From the NCBI GenBank assembly GCA_937625935.1, contig OW569375.1, positions 1 through 64,000 on the forward strand: a DNA stretch of 64,000 nt. Reading direction: 5' to 3'. Positions 53,265 to 61,010 of the stretch are shown piece after piece. A program made the translations under genes and the position numbers. The notes beneath the pieces are model-generated. The model made no database searches. It saw only the letters and a list, made by a program, of their open reading frames with translations, and was not told the origin of the DNA. This DNA comes from Tetramitus jugosus. Taxonomy: Eukaryota; Heterolobosea; Eutetramitea; Acrasida; Vahlkampfiidae. The number at the start of each line of letters is the position of its first letter. The first letter of the stretch is position 1.

Positions 53265-54812
53265 ATGATGACGTCGAAAAAGCGACTCTTGTCATCACTC
53301 GTCGTTGTTTGTCTGTTGATGAGTTTGCTGTGCTTCTTCTCCTCGAATCGTTGCCTAGTGACTGCTCAACAAAACTCCAACAACAATAACAACAACAATG
53401 GAGTGACAATGATTGAAAGCATATTGGCCACTGATTACATTCAATTCAATTTCGAGAGCAAGGAACAAGAAGAATCATACGTTCAAAATGCTCATTACAA
53501 GAATTGTACCATTGCAGGCATCAAATTAGACTCTCACAATCAAATCTATGTGAGTTTGCCTCGTTGGAAACTCAATTGTCCAGTGACATTGGCTCGCTAC
53601 AATTCAACCAATGGTCGATTCGATGCTTTTCCTGATTGGAGATGGAATCAACAAGTGTACAATGTGACTCACGGGTTGCAGAGTGTGTTGGGATTCGAAA
53701 TTGATCGAAATGATCAATTGTGGATATTGGATCAGGGTAAAATGTTTGGTCAATCGGCTCAGAATCAGTCCATTAAGCTGTTGGCATGGGATCTCAAGAA
53801 GAATCAGGAGCAATTTCGTTATCATTTTACAGAGGAACAAGCACCGTTGAGAACCAGTTTTTTGAATGATGTGGTCATTAGTACGAGTGACAATGTAGCG
53901 TACATTAGTGATAGTGGGTTGTCAGTGTCGGAGGATGAGCCCATGGACCCTGCGATTCTCTATTTTGATATGGGAGATTTGATTGTTAAGAGAATGTTGC
54001 GCCAATCGGTGTCTACAATGCCCAATCGAACCATGAGTTTTTCAGTGAATGGAAAGGAGTGTTTGGCGCCTGGGAAGCCAATGTTGACCGGTGCAGATGG
54101 TATTGCTCTGACGTGCGATGGTCAGAGATTGTACTGGACACCGTTGACGAGCAGAAATTTGTACGCCATCAACACAGACGTCTTGCAAATGTACGATGCG
54201 GATGATAAGATTGTTTCGGAGGCTGTGATCGACTTGGGCAACAAGATTTCAGTGTCTGATGGTCTCACATGTACATCGAGACATGATTTGCTCATTACAG
54301 CACTAGAGAATGATGCCATTTATTCCGTAAAGGAGAAGGTGTTGGCTCCTTTTGTTGCACAATCGGAACAGGTCAAGATTAAGAAGAGATTGGCAGAGGG
54401 AAAGCTCGCAGAGATGATGAGCAGCATTGCAAATGATACTTTGATTCCTTCTTCTGTGGGTACTCGTATGATATGGCCAGATACAGTGGCATTATCATCT
54501 GATTCCTACTTGTACTTTGTGAGTAACAATCTCTGTGATTTCATCAATGACGCGATTGATTTTGAATCTGGCAAGCCAAACTTTTTCATTTATCGTATTA
54601 AGATGCATGATAAGAGTCGATCCTACGTTCACGGTTGTGATTATGAACGGTTGCAACTCAGATTTGTTGAATGGTTCTTGATTGTGTCAGGTTCCATTGC
54701 ATTCGTTGTCATCCTGACTGCACTGTTGATTTGGTCGTTGCGTAACTCCATTTCTGAATGGATGAACAAGCGCAAAGAGAGACAGCAGGCTGGCTATCTC
54801 TTGTCCAGGTAA
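53265..54812 (+). CDS. Yellow/major-royal-jelly-like protein with C-terminal membrane anchor
   Basis: This is a 515-aa intronless protein. A signal peptide (residues about 1-33) is followed by a poly-Asn stretch, then an MRJP/Yellow beta-propeller (about 50-450): IYVSLPRWK, VLGFEIDRNDQLWILDQG, LNDVVISTSDNVAYISDSG, GADGIALTCDGQRLYWTPL, and a late Trp-Pro-Asp blade. A single helix (FLIVSGSIAFVVILTALLIW) and a short basic tail with LLSR end the protein, so the propeller should face outside or the organelle lumen. Yellow proteins occur in insects, some bacteria and Naegleria-type protists. Function here unknown. Confidence 0.8.
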   Translation: MMTSKKRLLSSLVVVCLLMSLLCFFSSNRCLVTAQQNSNNNNNNNGVTMIESILATDYIQFNFESKEQEESYVQNAHYKNCTIAGIKLDSHNQIYVSLPRWKLNCPVTLARYNSTNGRFDAFPDWRWNQQVYNVTHGLQSVLGFEIDRNDQLWILDQGKMFGQSAQNQSIKLLAWDLKKNQEQFRYHFTEEQAPLRTSFLNDVVISTSDNVAYISDSGLSVSEDEPMDPAILYFDMGDLIVKRMLRQSVSTMPNRTMSFSVNGKECLAPGKPMLTGADGIALTCDGQRLYWTPLTSRNLYAINTDVLQMYDADDKIVSEAVIDLGNKISVSDGLTCTSRHDLLITALENDAIYSVKEKVLAPFVAQSEQVKIKKRLAEGKLAEMMSSIANDTLIPSSVGTRMIWPDTVALSSDSYLYFVSNNLCDFINDAIDFESGKPNFFIYRIKMHDKSRSYVHGCDYERLQLRFVEWFLIVSGSIAFVVILTALLIWSLRNSISEWMNKRKERQQAGYLLSR

Positions 54813-55464
54813 ACACAATTCATAGAGGTTATCGAAGTAGGAGCAATAGAAAATGTATTTATTAGACAAGCCCTCTTACAATAGATTCAATACGTTCACA
54901 CATCAAACGTATTACTTGTGTATCATTGTATGTTGCTGTTGACTCTGAGTCTGTTCTGTACAGGTGTTCGTTTCCGAAGAATGCAATCTTTGGTTTTGTG
55001 AGAGCTTTATCATGCATCTGGCTTTCAGTTGAGCGACTTGCTCTTTTCTTTTCCGCTCGGGAACACTGGAGTGCCTTTCACATAACCTCATGTTTTAGCT
55101 GGAGGGATATGACAATGGTTACTAACAATATGTTATGTATGATCGTGTTCTTGTTTGTTGTTCTTAGATCTGCATGTGAGAAAAGCACAACCAATTAGAC
55201 ACCACCCAACGAAGCGTCAAAGATGCGCGTAAAAATAGATAGCTGCCTCAATTGAACAAGAGAGCTTCCTTTCTCAATTCAGCTGACCAGAAAGACAATA
55301 CTAGCCACCACTAACACCAATAGTCCTTGGTATACAAGGAACTGCATAACTTCAGAACATTTGAGAGCTTCGCCACGTACGTTCTGTTTCAAATTTCTTT
55401 TTTTGGATTATCAGGTTTGCTTTCCCGCCAAGATCTTCTTCACACAACGTAATCAGGAAGAAAG
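54813..55464. other. Intergenic region
   Basis: About 650 nt between two plus-strand genes. The longest open frame (54926-55198) begins with TTG, not ATG, and has no recognisable features. I see no RNA gene or repeat. Confidence 0.45.
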
Positions 55465-56694
55465 ATGCGCAGAAAGCATTTGATTGTACTCACTGTGGCC
55501 ATAACAGCCTACTTGTATCTCTTCTTTCAGAGTCAATTCTTTCTCGCTGTGAATCATGCTCATTTGACTTTTGACTCGTCCAATCCAGTTGACCAGATGA
55601 GTGATGAGGAACAAAAAGTTCTCAGAAAACTAAAGTTCATTCAGTTGAGTGATCTTCACGGCTCAAATTCTTCCTTTTCAAGTGGAGATGGTGGTCTTAC
55701 TGCTCTCTCAGATGAGATCTTGAGTATTGTAAAGTCGGAGAAACCAGACTTCGTGTTCATTACGGGTGATTTTGTAGAGTGTGGATTGGAAGAGTATGCT
55801 TATACGGTGGCGACTCGCTTCTTGAGAAATTTGACAGATTTGATGGATGAGATTCATCAGCTTGATGATTCATCCACATCTTCTATTAAACAACGTGTCT
55901 ATGGTGTCATTGGAAATCATGATCATAAGCACAAGGATACGGATGTTAGAGTTCCAGTCATGCCAGAGATCAAGCCTCACTATCCATTCAATGAAGAAGA
56001 GAGAAAGAAGCGAATCATGTCTGTAATTGAGAAAGAGGGCCATGTGAAGATACTGGAGAATGAATACGTGTACATTGAGGAGCTCGATTTGTTGATTATT
56101 GGATTCGGTGATCCATTTACGTTTGAACATGTATCATTTAGACCAGAGGTTGTTCGAGAGTCATTGCAGAAAGAGAAGTTTGTGAAACACGAGCTAGCAG
56201 AAAACAAGAGTTTGCGTCGAGATAGACCTTTTGCTGTTGTCTTGTCTCATAATCCTGATACCGCTGCATGCTTTATTCACAATGCAGAGAGCTATCATAT
56301 CGATACTTCAGAAACAGTCGAAAGAGTGCCAATGATGAAGAAGCGGATTCAATTTATGAACGAAATTGAGAAGAAGCACATGTGTGATGGAATTCCTGCT
56401 GATATAATACTGTCAGGACACACGCATGGTGGTCAACTAAGCACTCCTAGTGGTAGTTCTCTCATTCGACTCGTATATGAAACTTTAGATCGCTTCTTTC
56501 CTCATTTTACAAAGCAGTTCGAGTACATTGTCTATTTTACAATTAGGCATTGGAATTGGCTGAGAGGATTGCACGAATATATTGATATGGAAGGAAACAA
56601 GCAATATCTTTATGTGAATAGTGGTATCCATACATCCAAATATCTCAGGTTATGGACACCACCTGAAGTGTCAATCTTTTCAGTCGAATTTTAA
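55465..56694 (+). CDS. Membrane-anchored calcineurin-like metallophosphoesterase
   Basis: This is a 409-aa intronless protein. An N-terminal signal-anchor helix (residues 5-25) is followed by a metallophosphoesterase fold: QLSDLHGS (Asp-x-His), ITGDFVECG (Gly-Asp), YGVIGNHDHKH (Gly-Asn-His-Asp), VLSHNPD, and SGHTHGGQ. All five metal-site blocks are present. The layout resembles YkuE/TMPPE-type phosphohydrolases acting at membranes. The substrate cannot be told; phosphodiester or UDP-lipid substrates are possible. Confidence 0.85.
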   Translation: MRRKHLIVLTVAITAYLYLFFQSQFFLAVNHAHLTFDSSNPVDQMSDEEQKVLRKLKFIQLSDLHGSNSSFSSGDGGLTALSDEILSIVKSEKPDFVFITGDFVECGLEEYAYTVATRFLRNLTDLMDEIHQLDDSSTSSIKQRVYGVIGNHDHKHKDTDVRVPVMPEIKPHYPFNEEERKKRIMSVIEKEGHVKILENEYVYIEELDLLIIGFGDPFTFEHVSFRPEVVRESLQKEKFVKHELAENKSLRRDRPFAVVLSHNPDTAACFIHNAESYHIDTSETVERVPMMKKRIQFMNEIEKKHMCDGIPADIILSGHTHGGQLSTPSGSSLIRLVYETLDRFFPHFTKQFEYIVYFTIRHWNWLRGLHEYIDMEGNKQYLYVNSGIHTSKYLRLWTPPEVSIFSVEF

Positions 56695-56970
56695 CCCAAT
56701 TTGTTAAGGTGGCTAACCATTTATTAAACAATTCTCTGTGCGAGGCCATTAGAATCCCAGTAAATGGTGGCCAATCAACATTCTCTTGGTAAAGCTGTAC
56801 ATGAAATGTTTTGTCGAAATCGCCGTTTCGTTAAGGTCATGAGCTTCATTTGTCTGCCTCATAGACTTTTTGGGAGACCCTGGTCCGTATGGTGAGAATC
56901 ATCTCTCATTCCTCAAGATTCCATTATTCCTTTTCGATCTCATGTTTTTGGAGAGCTTCCTTTTTGGTCC

Positions 56971-59900
56971 ATGTCGGCGGCAGAGTCTGATTATGTTTGT
57001 TTTGAACGGAGCAGTTGGCGAGAGGTTCAAGAGACAAACATACATTTTTATAGAAGAAAGCACCAACCGAAAACTCAAGCACATTCACAAGTCTTCCAGA
57101 TGAAGAAGTCATTATCACGAAATCTGGTCTCCACACCATGGTGGAGTTCCCCATTTGCTCACAAGTTCAAGGGTTTATTAAGATCATCACAGAGTGCATG
57201 CACAATCATCGCACATACCTTTTTCATGAGTTTTATGACATGCCAGGTGTTTTTGACTCAGAGAAACAAGGGTAGAGACAAGAATGGAACGATTCAATTG
57301 TTGTTGAACCTATTGGGAGTTCATATGGTGTTTCAGATACTCCTTCTGTGTGCTTACCTGTACTACTTAACAAAAGAGTTTGACGATCCTTATCACAAGA
57401 GCGAGATACTAGTAGAGGAAAAGTCTTCAACATCGACGGTAGAGTGTGATAGAGCAATCATACGATACCTGTGGGTCGTTTGCTGTGCATGCGGAGTGAT
57501 TCATTTCACTTCTTGTTTCTTCCTGGGATCAGAGATGGAGATAATAACTCTTCTCATCTATCCTTTCTTCAGCGTTATTGGCATAGGTGATCTCAATCAA
57601 AAGAACCTTACAAGAGTCGCTTGTTTGACGACATACTGCTGTTGTTTGATTCTGGGGACAGAACCATTGGTCAAATACGTGATACATTCTTTGCATTGGA
57701 ATCAAGGATGGCTCTTGTTGATTGAAGAATCAATGAGCTTCTATGGCACACCTGCATGCTCCCTATGTAGATTCTTTCATTTCCTTCCAGCACTCATGCT
57801 GTACTGCTGGAGGAATTTTCAAATCACAATTTTTCAAGAAGGAGTCGCTCAGTGGAGAAGGCACACACACGATAAGAATGTTATGTTGGATACAGTTTTG
57901 GACAACCTGCCTGGGGTTCTCTATTCGTATGACAAAGATATGACCATTAGGTACATGAAGGGGCTGGGGTTGGCAAAGTATGGTGTAAAACAAAGTTCTT
58001 GGCTCGGAGTGAATCTGGAGAAGTTCAATCAGGATGTCCTGCAAATGAACAAATCTACGAAAGAGCTAAAGATGACTCATCATCGAAGGGCGCTCAGTGG
58101 TGAAGCGAACACCTATTTCTGCCGAATACAAATCCCCAATACCGATCTTGAGTTTGCAGCCTATAATACCTCCATAGTGCCCATTAGGGACTCTCAGGGA
58201 GAGGTAGTAGGAGTGACAGTAATGTCCCTCGATGTTACCGAGTTAATAGTTGCGCAGGAGGCAAAGTCTGTGTCAGAAGAGCATTATCGAACGTTGGTTG
58301 AGTCAATTGATGATGTGATTATGAAGATCAACAACAAGCATTCCATACTGTTCGTGAATCGAGATTTCTTGGGTATTGACAGAGAAACGACGGTTGGACG
58401 TTCGTTCCTTGATGTACTAGACCAAAATCGCACACATGACGTCAGTAACAAGCTAGACAACTTATTCAAGAACAATGAGCGGTGTTCGTGGGAGTGGAGT
58501 AATGTTGTGCATGGCGAACAAAAACACTTTTCGAGTAGAGTGGTTCCCATTGTCAGTGATTCCTCGTCTGCTGAATGTGCCATTGTTATTACCTCCGATA
58601 TCACACAAAAGAAAAGGGTGCTTGAACAAGAGCGAGAGGTGAATGAAATGAGAATTGCATCAAAGTCCAAAACTGCATTCATTTGCGAAATGAGTCATGA
58701 GATTAGAAACCCCTTGAACATTGTCATGGGAAGCTTGCATTTGCTTGCAAGTACAAAAGGTTTGAACAAGACTCAACTTGATTACTTGAATGATGCCAAT
58801 GAGAATTTGAAGTTATTGTTGGCTATTATATCAGATGTGCTCGATATTTCAAAGGTTGAAGCTGGAAAATTGCAGATTATCGAGGAGAGTGCCAGTGTGT
58901 TGGATATTGTTGAAACAACTGCCAATATGATACAATCTCAAGCATATGGAAAAGGATTGTCTCTTTTCACTCATGTTGACTGTCGAATACCATATCGAGT
59001 TCGTTGTGACCGGTTCAGAATCAGTCAAATATTGCTCAACTTCTTGGGAAATTCCATCAAGTTCACAAACAGAGGATACATTTGTTTGACAGCTGAATTA
59101 GTGAGTGAAACAGAAACAGAAGCAGAGATAAAGTTCACATGCAAAGATACTGGTTTTGGGATCAAGGATGAAGACAAAGAAAAAGTGTTTGAATCATTCT
59201 ATCAAGTTAAGGAGCAATCTCAACCACAACAGTATGCTGGTTGGGGACTGGGATGCGCTATATGTGTGAAATTGGCAGAGTTGATGAAAGGACAAGTTGG
59301 ATTAAAAAGTGATTATGGACTTGGTAGCGAATTCTATTTCACAGCCAAGTTACCAAAGGTTTCTGAGCTAACAAGTGCTCGAGTGACACGACTTGAAGAA
59401 GAATTGATCCAATCAGACTATTCCACGACGTTTGTTATTGATAGCGAGCATTTATCCAAGCCCCATATTGAGGATTATTTGAAGAAACTGGGAGTAACTC
59501 GAGCCATTTTCTTTGGAGAGAATGAAAAACTCGACGAAACACGTACTATTATTGAATGTTATGCAAGAGATCACCCAAGCGAAAACATTGCAGTAATTGT
59601 AAATAGTTATCACTATGATGCATTGGATCATTTGTTGTCCAAGTATTCCAGAGTGAAACTTCTGTTGTTTCAACAGACACGGATATCACAAAATTGTTCA
59701 ATATCGACAGATGAACAAGATGTTACCCTTACTTCTCCCAGAGCGGTTACATTGTCTCTACCAATTCGATTGAATCGACTGATGTGTGCTCTGACAAATT
59801 CCGAACACTCTGAATTGAATTCATTGAATAGAGACTTGGATGTGAAGTGTTTATCTCTCAATAGCACAACTGACAATCAACCATGTCGAAAGAATTCAAA

Positions 59901-60288
59901 ATCATTTAACTTTGATGTGGAGGTACTCTGTGTGGAAGATAATATGATCAACAGAAAGATTCTTTGCAACATGTTGCACAATCTTGGAGTGAGGAAAGTG
60001 GATGCGGCAGTCAATGGTTTGGAAGGTTTGAACAAAGTCAAGCAGAAGAAGGAACCTTACTCAATTATTTTCATGGACTTGATGATGGACAAGATGAATG
60101 GAAATGAATGCACAGAAGAGATTCGAAAACTAACAGGTGAGAAAGCTCAGACTCCAATTATTGCTTGCACTGCCAATGCTGATATTCAGAGTATTTCGAC
60201 TTATTTATCTCGTTCCTTCAATGGTGTCATCACAAAACCCATCAGTGCTGAAAAACTCTTGAAGACCCTACAACAATATGGTGGGTAA
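56971..60288 (+). CDS. Membrane hybrid histidine kinase, copy 1
   Basis: The protein is 1,105 aa from 56971, or 1,062 aa from ATG 57100, which matches the start of copy 2 better. Several membrane helices fill residues about 75-300. Two PAS-like domains follow (about 305-430 with LPGVLYSYDK, and 435-550 with HYRTLVESIDDVIMKI), then HisKA with His at about residue 576 (MSHEIRNPLN). The HATPase carries the N-box FLGNSIKFTN, G1 DTGFGIKDED and G2 GWGLGCAI. A C-terminal receiver has CVEDN, phospho-Asp at about 1036 in IFMDLMM, and ITKPIS. It senses an unknown cue and passes phosphate from His to Asp. It is tandem with copy 2. Confidence 0.93.
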   Translation: MSAAESDYVCFERSSWREVQETNIHFYRRKHQPKTQAHSQVFQMKKSLSRNLVSTPWWSSPFAHKFKGLLRSSQSACTIIAHTFFMSFMTCQVFLTQRNKGRDKNGTIQLLLNLLGVHMVFQILLLCAYLYYLTKEFDDPYHKSEILVEEKSSTSTVECDRAIIRYLWVVCCACGVIHFTSCFFLGSEMEIITLLIYPFFSVIGIGDLNQKNLTRVACLTTYCCCLILGTEPLVKYVIHSLHWNQGWLLLIEESMSFYGTPACSLCRFFHFLPALMLYCWRNFQITIFQEGVAQWRRHTHDKNVMLDTVLDNLPGVLYSYDKDMTIRYMKGLGLAKYGVKQSSWLGVNLEKFNQDVLQMNKSTKELKMTHHRRALSGEANTYFCRIQIPNTDLEFAAYNTSIVPIRDSQGEVVGVTVMSLDVTELIVAQEAKSVSEEHYRTLVESIDDVIMKINNKHSILFVNRDFLGIDRETTVGRSFLDVLDQNRTHDVSNKLDNLFKNNERCSWEWSNVVHGEQKHFSSRVVPIVSDSSSAECAIVITSDITQKKRVLEQEREVNEMRIASKSKTAFICEMSHEIRNPLNIVMGSLHLLASTKGLNKTQLDYLNDANENLKLLLAIISDVLDISKVEAGKLQIIEESASVLDIVETTANMIQSQAYGKGLSLFTHVDCRIPYRVRCDRFRISQILLNFLGNSIKFTNRGYICLTAELVSETETEAEIKFTCKDTGFGIKDEDKEKVFESFYQVKEQSQPQQYAGWGLGCAICVKLAELMKGQVGLKSDYGLGSEFYFTAKLPKVSELTSARVTRLEEELIQSDYSTTFVIDSEHLSKPHIEDYLKKLGVTRAIFFGENEKLDETRTIIECYARDHPSENIAVIVNSYHYDALDHLLSKYSRVKLLLFQQTRISQNCSISTDEQDVTLTSPRAVTLSLPIRLNRLMCALTNSEHSELNSLNRDLDVKCLSLNSTTDNQPCRKNSKSFNFDVEVLCVEDNMINRKILCNMLHNLGVRKVDAAVNGLEGLNKVKQKKEPYSIIFMDLMMDKMNGNECTEEIRKLTGEKAQTPIIACTANADIQSISTYLSRSFNGVITKPISAEKLLKTLQQYGG

Positions 60289-61010
60289 ATTGTACGCATA
60301 GTAAGACTATTGGGCTTTGGAACGGAGACGAAAGTTACAGTTACAACTTTGGCTGCTTCTTCGATCACTCTACGTTCGGTCGAGCGGTTGTGTGCAACTA
60401 TGATGGTAACACCATCAAGGCATTCAGAAAAGGCAATAAACTTTGTAAACACTTCCTTTTCAGATACTGCGTTTTTGCTTATTGCATACTTGGTTGTTTG
60501 ATTAGAAAAAAAATGGATCCAATGCATTTGGCAATGTAGTCGTTCACTGGAATCACAACATCTCCACCTTGATGAAAGTAATCTCCATTGGAGGAGGTTA
60601 ACCGTTCTGCTATTCCTTGTTTCATCTCGATCTTGCTTATGGGGATAGTGCAACCCCCTTGGATCTCATTGTCTTTACTTCCAGTGCTGACCTTTCAACT
60701 TGTCTTTACTTAACTAAACTCTTTAGTCTACTGCATGCTTTCTATCGCGGTATTTGCATTTGTGGGATACTTCGAAGGACATTAACACACTTACGTCAGA
60801 TATGTGCTTCACAAAAGGAGAAACAACATCGAAAGCAGACAAAAAAAATTTCTTTGTTAAACAAAGCTCAAAATTCCTTTTTTCACCAAAGGCTTTTCCT
60901 TTTAAAGTCGTGCGGAGTTTCCCATGTTTCATGATCTGAGCGACACTAACTCGAGACAATACAAGGTTTCAACACCATCGAACCAGAGAATACATCATTC
61001 CTACTTTTCG
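60289..61010 (-). pseudogene. Gene remnant between the kinase copies
   Basis: Within this 722-nt gap the minus strand carries two coding-like frames. One, about 60650-60500, includes EMKQGIAERLTSSNGDYFHQ and GGDVVIPVNDYIAK. The other, about 60500-60300, includes VFTKFIAFSECLDGVTIIVA then HNRSTERRVIEEA. They would join across the eight-A run at 60506-60513. The 'VAHN....RRVIE' pattern faintly recalls the ExoII region of DEDDh exonucleases, but catalytic residues are not all visible. Probably an inactive remnant; identity uncertain. Confidence 0.35.

Noticed and set aside
54926-55198. 90-codon open frame
   Set aside because: It begins with TTG, has no motif or splice support, and looks like chance in an intergenic region.
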